A stretch of DNA of 64,000 nucleotides from Verrucomicrobiales bacterium (GTDB lineage Bacteria > Verrucomicrobiota > Verrucomicrobiia > Limisphaerales > UBA9464), in contig JAIYBC010000025.1 in NCBI GenBank assembly GCA_027488845.1, forward strand, positions 186,001-250,000, in the 5' to 3' direction. The notes beneath the pieces were generated by a model. That model ran no database searches, was not told the DNA's origin, and was given only the letters and a program-made list of their open reading frames with translations. A program made the position numbers and the translations under genes. This document shows positions 6,910-14,862 of this stretch, one piece after another (positions within the stretch are counted from its first letter, which is position 1; each line of letters opens with the position of its first letter).

Positions 6910-8952
6910 CTAGAGATCCCCGCAGCATTGATTGTGCGCAGAGGGTGAGTCCAGGTTCTCCTCGGCGGCGCAGCAGGTGTTGTCCTCGGGATCCGGATTG
7001 GCAGGAGCGCACGGAATCGGAGCGGGAGGAGGCGCTGGAGTCGAAGAGGAGGTCGATGAACCCCCCGCCTTGCGAAGGGAGATCATCAAGAGGGCGATGT
7101 CTGCCGGGGTTACTCCGCTGATGCGCCCAGCCTGTCCCAACGTGCGCGGACGCACCTGTTCCAACTTCATCCGCGCCTCGATCCGAAGGCTGGGAACGAT
7201 TCCATAGTCGAACGCCTCTGGGATGACCCGCTCTTCCTGACTTCTAAGTCGTTCCACTTCAAACTCTTGACGATCGATATAGCCGGCGTACTTGAGCCGG
7301 GTTTCGACCTGGAACCAGACCTCTTCAGGAAGGTCGTCGCGGCGGCCGGGCAATGTGGCGTAGGTGACTTCCGGGCGCTTGATGATCTCGGACAGCAACT
7401 GGGTGCCATGGCGGGTGGATCGAAGACGGTCGATCTCGGAGTCGATGGCGGAAGTCTTGGCTTCGAACCGCCGGAAGTTCCGTTCCGGCAATAGGCCGAT
7501 CTCACGTCCCAACGGACTGAGACGTTGGTCGGCGTTGTCCTGTCGCAGCAACAAACGGTACTCCGCGCGGCTGGTGAACATCCGATAGGGCTCGGAGGTG
7601 CCCTTGGTCACCAGGTCGTCGATCAACACTCCGATATAGGCCTGATCCCTTCTCAGGATCACGGGAGGACGTCCTTGGCATCGGCGTGCGGCATTGATGC
7701 CGGCGATCAGGCCTTGGGCGCCGGCCTCCTCGTATCCGGAAGTTCCATTGATCTGACCGGCGAGGAACAGGTTCCGACAGGCCTTCGTTTCCAAGGACGG
7801 ATCGAGCTGCGTCGGCTGGGCGAAGTCGTACTCGACGGCGTAGGCCGGACGTAGGATCTCGGCGTTCTCGCATCCACGGATCGACCGAACCATGTCGTAT
7901 TGCACCTCGAACGGCAGGCAGGTGGAGAAGCCGTTGACGTAGAACTCGTCGGTGGCGATGCCCTCCGGTTCTAGGAAGATCTGATGATGTGGCTTGTCGG
8001 CGAATCGGACGAACTTGTCCTCGATGCTCGGACAGTAGCGGGGACCCACCCCTTCGATGACGCCCGAGTACATGGGCGACTTGTGGAGGTTCGATAGGAT
8101 CAGCTCCCGGGTGCGGTCCGTGGTGTGGGTGATGTAGCAGGGAAGCTGGCGCCCATTCTGGGCGAGGATGGAGCCCGGAGGGTAATTGCCCGCGGCAGAG
8201 CCGATCGTCGCCTTGGATTGTTCCACGTGGAACACCGGGTCCTCCCAGAGGTCCTCCTTCCAGTAGGTGAACCACGGCACGGGTTCATCTCCGGGTTGGA
8301 CCTCCATGCTGGAGAAGTCGATCGAGTTCCGGACCAGGCGGGGAGGAGTTCCCGTCTTCAGACGTCCCAGCTCGATGCCAATCTCCTTCAGGGACGCCGA
8401 CAGTCCGGTGGCGGCCGCCTCGCCGGCACGGCCCCCGGACTGTTGATTGGATCCCACGTGCATCAGGCCACGGAGAAAGGTACCGGTGGTGATGACCACC
8501 GTGGTGGCCAGGAAACGCACCTCCAACGCCGTCTCCACCCCGAGGATCTGTCCCCCCTCATGCAACAGCCGCAAGGTCTGACCCTGTTTGCAGTCGAGGT
8601 TGGGTTCCCGTTCGCAGATCCATTTCAACCGGAACTGATAGGCCTTCTTGTCGCACTGAGCGCGCGGTGCCCACACGGATGGTCCCTTTCGTGTGTTGAG
8701 CATCCGGAACTGGAGACCGGTCATGTCGGTCGCCTTGCCCATCTCGCCACCCAAGGCGTCGATCTCCCGGGCGAGGTGACCCTTGCCGAGTCCGCCAATG
8801 GCCGGGTTGCAGGACATCTGCCCGATGGTGTCGAGGTTGATGGTCAGCAGCAGTGTCTGACATCCCATGCGCGCCGCCGCCAACGCCGCTTCCACCCCGG
8901 CATGGCCGGCTCCGACCACGATCACATCGTAGCGCTTGGGATAGACGAACAT
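6910..8952 (-). CDS. mnmG: tRNA uridine-5-carboxymethylaminomethyl(34) synthesis enzyme MnmG, with cysteine-rich tail
   Basis: FAD-dependent partner of MnmE in modifying the wobble uridine of several tRNAs. The N-terminal dinucleotide-binding motif DVIVVGAGHAGVEAA is followed by MSCNPAIGGLGKGHLAREID, GGRAGEAAATGLSASL, RLKTGTPPRL and the FTSRAEYRLLLRQDNAD motif. The ATG at 8952 is chosen; the upstream extension begins with TTG and is not conserved in the family. At 680 residues it is longer than the usual ~620-630. The extra C-terminus is Ser/Pro-rich and ends in two CC pairs (NTCCAAEEN ... NQCCGDL), which is unusual. Two parS-like palindromes lie in and just upstream of this gene. Confidence 0.96.
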   Translation of the reverse strand: MFVYPKRYDVIVVGAGHAGVEAALAAARMGCQTLLLTINLDTIGQMSCNPAIGGLGKGHLAREIDALGGEMGKATDMTGLQFRMLNTRKGPSVWAPRAQCDKKAYQFRLKWICEREPNLDCKQGQTLRLLHEGGQILGVETALEVRFLATTVVITTGTFLRGLMHVGSNQQSGGRAGEAAATGLSASLKEIGIELGRLKTGTPPRLVRNSIDFSSMEVQPGDEPVPWFTYWKEDLWEDPVFHVEQSKATIGSAAGNYPPGSILAQNGRQLPCYITHTTDRTRELILSNLHKSPMYSGVIEGVGPRYCPSIEDKFVRFADKPHHQIFLEPEGIATDEFYVNGFSTCLPFEVQYDMVRSIRGCENAEILRPAYAVEYDFAQPTQLDPSLETKACRNLFLAGQINGTSGYEEAGAQGLIAGINAARRCQGRPPVILRRDQAYIGVLIDDLVTKGTSEPYRMFTSRAEYRLLLRQDNADQRLSPLGREIGLLPERNFRRFEAKTSAIDSEIDRLRSTRHGTQLLSEIIKRPEVTYATLPGRRDDLPEEVWFQVETRLKYAGYIDRQEFEVERLRSQEERVIPEAFDYGIVPSLRIEARMKLEQVRPRTLGQAGRISGVTPADIALLMISLRKAGGSSTSSSTPAPPPAPIPCAPANPDPEDNTCCAAEENLDSPSAHNQCCGDL
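8219..8234. promoter_or_regulatory. parS: parS-like centromere site inside mnmG
   Basis: A perfect 16-bp palindrome, TGTTCCACGTGGAACA. Established knowledge: bacterial chromosomal parS sites, bound by ParB, follow TGTTNCACGTGNAACA. This copy is embedded in the mnmG coding sequence, where it encodes FHVEQ. An identical copy lies 785 bp away. Confidence 0.85.
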
Positions 8953-8959
8953 CGCCACG

Positions 8960-8988
8960 AGCCTATCCGGACCGCATTCCTGCCGCAA
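8960..8988 (-). promoter_or_regulatory. Candidate mnmG promoter
   Basis: On the minus strand: TTGCGG (8988-8983), a 17-bp spacer and TAGGCT (8965-8960). The mnmG ATG at 8952 is 7 bases beyond it, again predicting a leaderless or nearly leaderless message. Confidence 0.5.
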
Positions 8989-9003
8989 CCGGGCCCCGTC
9001 TGT

Positions 9004-9019
9004 TGTTCCACGTGGAACA
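9004..9019. promoter_or_regulatory. parS: parS-like centromere site upstream of mnmG
   Basis: A second perfect TGTTCCACGTGGAACA. With its flanking bases it forms an 18-bp palindrome (9003-9020). It sits in the 113-bp spacer between mnmG and the SGNH-type gene. Two exact copies of a 16-mer within 800 bp are very unlikely by chance. Confidence 0.9.
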
Positions 9020-9078
9020 AAACCGTCTCCGTCGACGCCTCCCTTCCCTCCGCTCGGTCCGCTCGGTCCGCTTGGCCA

Positions 9079-10065
9079 CTATTTCGACCCAGCCGAGCGG
9101 ACGGCCTGAGCCAACTGTCGGGTGAAGGGTTCCCGGGCGTTCTCCGTGAGATGCGTGGAACTGGCGAAGTTCGTGTCCGGAAGACGGGTTGGAAGGCTCG
9201 ACAGGGCCTGCGTGTTCCCGCCGATCCATTCCACGAGGGTCCGAAGGGCTTGGTCACGGCGTGTGCCCAGCTCCGAACCGGCTTCCGACTCCGGAACCGG
9301 GGTGATGCCTACCAAGATCCGCGTGGACTCCGGTAACGCCTTCCGCCAGGCGCGGAAGGGAACTTCCAAGCGGGGTGATACGTTCATCGAGACCCGGGAT
9401 CCCGGTTTCGGAAGGTAGCGGTTGGGGTCCACGAGACCCCCGTCCCGATCGAGAACCGAGATCACCTGATCGGAGAAGCCGTATCGAACCCCATAGGCCC
9501 CCTTCATCGGAAAGGCGCGCCACCGACTCTCCAATCGGTCCCGGACGTGGGTCAGTCCCAGACCGTGTGCGGCGTGTTCGCCCCAATCGGCCTCCGAGTC
9601 CAAGGTGGTGGTGCCTTCTTGAATGCAGCGGAACTTGGAAAGCATCGCCGGATCCCCGGCCGGCCGGGCGAGGAACTCCGGATGAACCAGCAGCAGCACG
9701 GTTCCCGGTTGGGTGGAGCGGTGCAGGCTGTTGGAAGCCAAGACGGCGAAATCGGCGGGTTGGAGCAGGCTGAACGTCCCGAGTTGAAGGGTCTCAACGC
9801 CCAATTCCCGGCTCAACTGGCTTCCTGAGACGTCCATCAGGGCGGAGGAATCCCCAACCAAAACCATCTCCGACGGCTTTTGGGAACGTTCCCATTGCCG
9901 GGTGAGGATCGTCTCTTCCAGCGTGCTCAGGACTCTTGGGTTCGGAAGGAGTCCCATGGCGACCGAGCCGCGGACCAATGCGGCCATCGCGAGGACCACC
10001 AGCAGGGGACGGAGGATTTCCGCTGCCGCCTCTTTGGCTTGGAACTGGAACTCGTGGCTCTTCAT
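9079..10065 (-). CDS. Membrane-anchored SGNH-like partner of an MBOAT acyltransferase
   Basis: 328 residues. One N-terminal transmembrane helix (about residues 17-36, LRPLLVVLAMAALVRGSVAM) leads to an extracytoplasmic domain with the Ser motif VLVGDSSALMDVSG (GDSS at 71-74) and a C-terminal D...H element (DTNFASSTHLTENA). This matches the SGNH-fold proteins (AlgJ/AlgX or DltD style) that work beside MBOAT membrane acyltransferases when acyl groups are transferred to cell-surface polymers. Its ATG at 10065 is 16 bp after the stop of the MBOAT gene, so the two form an operon. The acceptor polymer is unknown. Confidence 0.8.
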   Translation of the reverse strand: MKSHEFQFQAKEAAAEILRPLLVVLAMAALVRGSVAMGLLPNPRVLSTLEETILTRQWERSQKPSEMVLVGDSSALMDVSGSQLSRELGVETLQLGTFSLLQPADFAVLASNSLHRSTQPGTVLLLVHPEFLARPAGDPAMLSKFRCIQEGTTTLDSEADWGEHAAHGLGLTHVRDRLESRWRAFPMKGAYGVRYGFSDQVISVLDRDGGLVDPNRYLPKPGSRVSMNVSPRLEVPFRAWRKALPESTRILVGITPVPESEAGSELGTRRDQALRTLVEWIGGNTQALSSLPTRLPDTNFASSTHLTENAREPFTRQLAQAVRSAGSK

Positions 10066-10081
10066 CGAAGATTCTTGGGCG

Positions 10082-11470
10082 TCAGAACTGGAAATAGAGG
10101 AAGGAAGCCGGCTTGCGGCTCCAAGCGAGCGCGATGGCATAGATCAACGCTCCCAACAACAGGGCCCTCGGCCATGGCGCCAAATGGGATCCCCAGTCTG
10201 CGGATCCGCGACGGCGCTGGATCCCATCCAACACCAACATCGGAACCACGAACCACAGGAGATATCCCAAACCGGTTCCGGCCCATGCGACCGATTCCCA
10301 CCGTGGCAATGCCCGCAACATTGACCAAGCGGTGGTCATGTCGGGCGCACGGAACAGGAGCCAACCCACGGCCACCACGGACTGGGTGGCGACCCAACCC
10401 AGCAAGGCGGGAGCGCTCCAGCCACGGATTCCCAGGAAATGCAGGCCCATCAAGGCCAGGCCGTGCCAGGCTCCCCAGGCGACGAAATGCCAAGACGCGC
10501 CGTGCCAGAACCCGCCCAAGACCAGGGTGATTCCCAGGTTCACAGCGGTTCGACTGTTTCCCAAACGGTTGCCACCCAGTGGGATATAGATGTTGTCCCG
10601 GAGCCATTCCGAAAGGCTGATGTGCCAACGTCGCCAGAACTCGCGGAGGTTCGTGGCGAAGTAGGGCAGGGTGAAGTTCTCCATCAGGTCGAATCCGAGC
10701 ATCCGCGCCAGACCCCGAGCCATGTCGGAGTACCCGGCGAAATCGCCATAGATCTGGAAGGAGAACGCCGCGACTCCGAGCAGCACGCTGGCGGTGGTGT
10801 GGTGCGGTTGTTGGAAGGCGATCTCCGCAAGGGAGCCGCAGGGATCGGCCACCGCCACCTTCCGAAAGAGACCCAGGACCATCCACCAAAGCCCGACTCG
10901 CAGGTCGTTCAGCGATACCGTGCGTACCGTTTGGAACTGGGGAAGGAGCCGAGCGGCCCGCTCGATCGGGCCGGCCACCAACTGGGGAAAAAAGGCGACA
11001 AAGGCCAGGAACTGGACCCTGTCCCGACATGCCTTGATTCTACCGTTAGCGATATCGGTTACGTATCCGAGGGATTGGAAGGTATAAAACGAGATTCCGA
11101 CGGGCAAAACGATGTCGAGCGTGGGTCGATCGGCTGGGATTCCAAGGCTTTGGAGCAGGCGCGCGAAGGAGTCCGCGAAGAACCCGGCGTACTTGAAGAA
11201 GCCGAGAAGTCCGAGGTTCACGACGACGCTGAGTTGTACGAGGCGACGTCGCCGGATGCCGGAGGCCTGTTCGACCGCCATTCCGAGGTGGTGATCGAGC
11301 AGCGAGGAAGCGATCAGCAGGCCGAGGAACCGCCAATCCCACCATCCGTAGAAAAGCCAGCTGGCTCCCAGGATCAGCAGGTTCCTCTGCAACAGCGAGT
11401 TGCGAACGAGCCAATACAGGCCGGCGAAGGCGGCGAAGAACAGCGCAAACGTTCCGGAGTTGAACAGCAT
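10082..11470 (-). CDS. MBOAT-family membrane O-acyltransferase
   Basis: 462 residues with roughly ten transmembrane helices. MBOAT hallmarks are LPVGISFYTFQSLGYVTDI, FFPQLVAGPIERA, the RRWHISLSEWLRD segment with H283, and GGFWHGASWHFVAWGAWHGL with the catalytic-type H336. Family members (AlgI, DltB, PatA) move an acyl group across the membrane to a carbohydrate or teichoic acid. The ATG at 11470 is the first that precedes the first membrane helix. The adjoining SGNH gene is the expected partner. The polymer modified is not indicated by neighbours; no alginate or dlt genes are seen. Confidence 0.92.
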   Translation of the reverse strand: MLFNSGTFALFFAAFAGLYWLVRNSLLQRNLLILGASWLFYGWWDWRFLGLLIASSLLDHHLGMAVEQASGIRRRRLVQLSVVVNLGLLGFFKYAGFFADSFARLLQSLGIPADRPTLDIVLPVGISFYTFQSLGYVTDIANGRIKACRDRVQFLAFVAFFPQLVAGPIERAARLLPQFQTVRTVSLNDLRVGLWWMVLGLFRKVAVADPCGSLAEIAFQQPHHTTASVLLGVAAFSFQIYGDFAGYSDMARGLARMLGFDLMENFTLPYFATNLREFWRRWHISLSEWLRDNIYIPLGGNRLGNSRTAVNLGITLVLGGFWHGASWHFVAWGAWHGLALMGLHFLGIRGWSAPALLGWVATQSVVAVGWLLFRAPDMTTAWSMLRALPRWESVAWAGTGLGYLLWFVVPMLVLDGIQRRRGSADWGSHLAPWPRALLLGALIYAIALAWSRKPASFLYFQF

Positions 11471-11489
11471 TGGCGTTGTGGCCGATGGG

Positions 11490-11499
11490 AATCTAGCCT
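11490..11499. promoter_or_regulatory. Overlapping divergent -10-like elements sharing CTAG
   Basis: AATCTAGCCT reads TAGCCT on the plus strand (11494-11499, toward the pseudopilin) and TAGATT on the minus strand (11495-11490, toward the MBOAT gene). The 41-bp intergenic space leaves no room for separate promoters. The -35 boxes are poor (TTGGCG at 11470-11475 for the plus side). Confidence 0.35.
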
Positions 11500-11511
11500 G
11501 TGCAGGCCACG

Positions 11512-12159
11512 ATGACCCCAACCCTCCATCCACGGCGAGCCTTCACCTTGGTGGAATTGCTGGTCGTCATCGCCGTCATCGCGATCCTGGCCTCGCTGCT
11601 TTTGCCGGCGTTGGGTTCGGCGAAGGCCAAGGCCGGAGCCATCCGGTGTCAGGGCAATCTGCGGCAAACCGGCCTTTCCACGCTTCTGTATGCACAAGAC
11701 AACCGGGGCTTGGTGCGGCTGCAGAATCCGTTGGCCCTGACCAACACCTGGGCGCGCGTCTTGGCCACCAATCAGAACCTTCCGGGCGCGATCTTCCTGT
11801 GCCCGACCTATCCGCCGACGCAGAACACCAACTGGCTCATGACCTTCGGTGTCTGGGTGGATCCTCCCAACGAATGGATCGTGGGCACCTTGAAGGAGTT
11901 CCTGCAGACCGAACGGGTCACCGAACCGGCCAACCACCCGCACATCGCCGACACCACCAGCCGCGGTCGGTTCGGCATCACCGCCCGGCAGTTCCACACC
12001 TTTTCCATCCGCGAGGACTTCGAGATCCACGGCCGTCACTCCGGGCGGGCGAACTCGTGGTTCCTCGACGGCCACGTGGAACCCGCGAATCGACGCCGGA
12101 TCGAGGCGTTGGGCTTCATCGGCCTGTTCGAGCGGGACACTTTCGAAGGCTACTTCTGA
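11512..12159 (+). CDS. Pseudopilin with type IV prepilin-like N-terminus
   Basis: 215 residues. The N-terminal class III signal [20 protein letters not shown] is the prepilin peptidase cleavage and methylation motif, with Glu at +5. A single hydrophobic helix precedes a globular domain. Near the C-terminus the pattern [18 protein letters not shown] is a variant of the H-x9-DG motif seen in many planctomycete and verrucomicrobial pseudopilins (DUF1559-like group). These appear as many stand-alone paralogues with unknown roles, possibly in a type II secretion-like apparatus. ATG 11512 is preferred; an in-frame GTG at 11500 also exists. The 3' end overlaps the next convergent gene by 10 bp. Confidence 0.9.
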   Translation: MTPTLHPRRAFTLVELLVVIAVIAILASLLLPALGSAKAKAGAIRCQGNLRQTGLSTLLYAQDNRGLVRLQNPLALTNTWARVLATNQNLPGAIFLCPTYPPTQNTNWLMTFGVWVDPPNEWIVGTLKEFLQTERVTEPANHPHIADTTSRGRFGITARQFHTFSIREDFEIHGRHSGRANSWFLDGHVEPANRRRIEALGFIGLFERDTFEGYF

Positions 12160-13313
12160 GCCGAAGCGGGAAGGTCGATCAAGGCCCGCCCACCACACTC
12201 CCGGCAGACCGACGCGCTGGCCGTGAACTGGGATTCGCAGCGCGGGCAGTACCGGACATGGCTCGGATCCGAGGATTGGGGCGCCCGGCCAAAGTCGCCG
12301 GGATCGATCCCGGCGGATCGGACCGCTTCTTCCAGGAAGCCGATGGTGACCTCGCGGTGAAGTCGTTCCGTTTCAACGGCTTCCTTGAGTTCCAAAGGGC
12401 ACTCCGGAAGACGCGGAAACCGCAGGTCGCGCCAGACTTGAGAGAGGAACCGCCGCCGGGAGTCGCCTTCCAACAACACGCAGCCCAAGGCCGCCGGATG
12501 GAATTCCTCCAGCAGCGTGCGTTGAAGGGGATCCACGGCCCGGATCGCCGCCGCCGGTGAAAGGAACAGCGTCATCAGCAGACGGAACCGCTCGTCCTCC
12601 GCTTCGGGTTGGAGTGCCCGATGGGCCTTCCCGGCGAGTCGCGCCAACAGGCCGGTCATCACGAACAGCAGCGGAACCGCGATGTAGAGCGTCGGGAACC
12701 AACCGGACAACGTCACCGCCAACGGGGTGGCCACGAACACCAAGGCCGCCACGGCCATGGACAATTGGCGCACCGGTCCCAAGACGGACTCCAAGGCTTG
12801 GATCCGCTCGCGGATCATTCCCAGGTCGAAGGACTTGCGGATGGCCTCATGGATGGCGTCTTCGCGCTTGGAAGGGTCGGTCTTGCGAAGCTCCTGGATC
12901 AGCTTGCCGAGCCGAAGCGACTCGAGCGGGGAATCGCTCCGCCAGAATCCGGTGCCGTTGACCTTCAATGCCCGGCCTTCCGTTTCCACCTTCCGGACCT
13001 CTTCCCAGGCAAGGAAAGCGGCGGTTTGGAGGGGGCGTCCGGACGGGTGGAAGGCCGCGCCACTCGCATTGAGGAAACCCTTGGGCCCCAATGAGAAGGG
13101 GATTCCGTAGCTCACCGCCAATCCGCCAAAGGGCGGCAGGGGCCAAGCCCAATGGAGGTCACCGCGGTCGTTGCGGGCCAGTTCTCCTTCGACCCGGACC
13201 GTCCATCCCGAGATCCCGCGTCGGAACACCACCCCGCCGCGCCGGACCCAAAGCAGGCATTCGGTGAGATAGACCACCACCAGGACGGCGAAGAGGCTCT
13301 GGCGGTCGGTCAT
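12150..13313 (-). CDS. Membrane protein with C-terminal zinc ribbon
   Basis: 387 residues, function not recognised. One hydrophobic helix lies at the N-terminus ([19 protein letters not shown]), and two central membrane segments ([39 protein letters not shown]) span about residues 185-230. The C-terminus carries a rubredoxin-like zinc-binding pair YCPRCESQF ... VCRECGGRA (CxxC x13 CxxC). It begins just downstream on the same strand as the MBL-fold gene (42 bp gap) and may share its transcript. Convergent with the pseudopilin. Confidence 0.75.
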   Translation of the reverse strand: MTDRQSLFAVLVVVYLTECLLWVRRGGVVFRRGISGWTVRVEGELARNDRGDLHWAWPLPPFGGLAVSYGIPFSLGPKGFLNASGAAFHPSGRPLQTAAFLAWEEVRKVETEGRALKVNGTGFWRSDSPLESLRLGKLIQELRKTDPSKREDAIHEAIRKSFDLGMIRERIQALESVLGPVRQLSMAVAALVFVATPLAVTLSGWFPTLYIAVPLLFVMTGLLARLAGKAHRALQPEAEDERFRLLMTLFLSPAAAIRAVDPLQRTLLEEFHPAALGCVLLEGDSRRRFLSQVWRDLRFPRLPECPLELKEAVETERLHREVTIGFLEEAVRSAGIDPGDFGRAPQSSDPSHVRYCPRCESQFTASASVCRECGGRALIDLPASAQK

Positions 13314-13355
13314 GCTCGCGGAGGCCGAAGGGATTCCGGAAGCGCGGTGTCGGAC

Positions 13356-14738
13356 TCAGACGTCGACGGTCTGACCGGGCCCGGGCTGCAGGATCTTCAT
13401 CTTGGGATGCCGTTCGGTGATGGCGTTGGCGATCCAGGCGCGGGCGTCGTGGTCGCCATGTCCAAGGACCACGGTGCGGGGATTGATGTCGGCCACCATG
13501 CCCAACAGGTCGTCGCGGTTGGCATGGGCGGTCAGGTCGAAGTCCATGACTTCGCAGCGGCGGGTGAGCTTCCCGACCGAAGGGCTGAACAGGAACCGCT
13601 CGCCATGTTTGGCCGCCTTCACCCGTCCGCCGGGGGTCTCGGGATCGGCGTAGCCGACGAAGAAGATGCCGTGGCGCTCGTCTTCGAGCAGGCGCTGGGC
13701 GAGGGCATGGGCGCCGGTGTTCTCGCTCATCATGCCCGAGGTCAGGACGCAGATCTTGCCTCCGCGCAGGGACATGGCCTCGAAGTCGGTGGCCGAGAGC
13801 ACCTGGAGGTTGAGGGCGTTGGTGAGCTTCAGCGACGGCAGCGAACGGTTGGTCCGCGCGGATTGCAGGTCGTAGATCTCGGTGAAGACCCGTCCGAGGC
13901 CGCCGATGTAGACCGGCTGTTCGCGGATCCTTCCGGCCCGCATGAGCTGGGCGAGGAAGGCGAGCATCTCCTGGGAGCGTCCGAGCGCGAAGGCCGGGAT
14001 CAGCACCGTGCCCTTGCGGGCCAACACCCGTTCGATGGCCGAGGCCAGGCGGTTCAGTTCGTCCGACCGCTTGAAGGTGGGCGACACGGCGCGGTTGCCC
14101 CGGGTCGTCTCCATCACCAGGACGTCCGCCTTCACGCCTTCGAAATCCGCGGCGCGCAGCAGGGTCTGGTCGTGGAAGCAGACGTCGCCGGAATAGAACA
14201 CGGACTGCCTGCGTCCCCGGACGAGGATGCCGGCCGAGCCGAGAGCATGTCCCGCATCGAAGAACTCGAGGGTCGGACCGCGATGACGCTGACCTGGCGT
14301 GGACTTCGGGAACTGGGCCCACTCGATCTCGCGTCGGTAGCCGAATCCCTGGAACACGGCCGCGCGGTCGTCGACCTCCTCATGGGTGTAGAGCGGATAC
14401 TCCCGGATGCCCAGTTCGTCGCGCTGACGGGTCATCACGTTGACCGAGTTGTGGAGGATGCGCTCCACGATGAAGTAGCTCAGGTCGGTCATCAGCACCC
14501 GGGCATGCGGGAAATAACGGAGGGCGACCGGGAGGGAGCCGACGTGGTCGTGATGGCAATGGGAGAGCGCGATGGCGTCGACCTCCAGGTCCTGGACCTT
14601 GTCGTAGAGCGGCAGCGACGCGAGTCCCTCCCGCTTGGGATGCGTGCCGGTGTCCATCAGCAGGGTGTGCCCGTCGATGGTGGTCATCCATGCGCTGGCG
14701 CCGATGTCCGAGTCGGGATTGAGGTTCGTGATACGCAT
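13356..14738 (-). CDS. MBL-fold beta-CASP ribonuclease-like metallohydrolase
   Basis: 460 residues. The metallo-beta-lactamase motif SHCHHDHVGSLP (H60, H62, D64, H65), then DAGHALGSAGI, SGDVCFHD and VLVMETTRGN, followed by the beta-CASP region (VLIPAFALGRSQEML) and a C-terminal RMMBL-like segment (CEVMDFDLTAHANRDDLL, VVLGHGDHDA). This is the layout of CPSF73/YSH1-like RNases and the related bacterial proteins. It probably acts on RNA with two zinc ions in the cytoplasm. TGGAG lies upstream of the ATG at a suitable distance. A minus-strand TTGCCG and TATCTA pair could be its promoter. Confidence 0.88.
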   Translation of the reverse strand: MRITNLNPDSDIGASAWMTTIDGHTLLMDTGTHPKREGLASLPLYDKVQDLEVDAIALSHCHHDHVGSLPVALRYFPHARVLMTDLSYFIVERILHNSVNVMTRQRDELGIREYPLYTHEEVDDRAAVFQGFGYRREIEWAQFPKSTPGQRHRGPTLEFFDAGHALGSAGILVRGRRQSVFYSGDVCFHDQTLLRAADFEGVKADVLVMETTRGNRAVSPTFKRSDELNRLASAIERVLARKGTVLIPAFALGRSQEMLAFLAQLMRAGRIREQPVYIGGLGRVFTEIYDLQSARTNRSLPSLKLTNALNLQVLSATDFEAMSLRGGKICVLTSGMMSENTGAHALAQRLLEDERHGIFFVGYADPETPGGRVKAAKHGERFLFSPSVGKLTRRCEVMDFDLTAHANRDDLLGMVADINPRTVVLGHGDHDARAWIANAITERHPKMKILQPGPGQTVDV

Positions 14739-14862
14739 CCGGACTCCATAGATACCTCTTTTTTGCGTTCAGCGGCAAATCCTGAAAAAAGCCTAGACGC
14801 AACGGGGGAACGGCGTAGGACAGGTTCGTGGGCATTCGCCCACTTCATCACTGCCCCTGATC

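Noticed and set aside
12061-12083. CACGTGGAAC near 12075 as a third parS site
   Set aside because: Only the right half matches; the left half lacks TGTT, so it is not a full palindrome.
12778-13140. CRISPR arrays or other short regular repeats anywhere in the window
   Set aside because: No stretch of regularly spaced identical repeats of 25-40 bp was seen.
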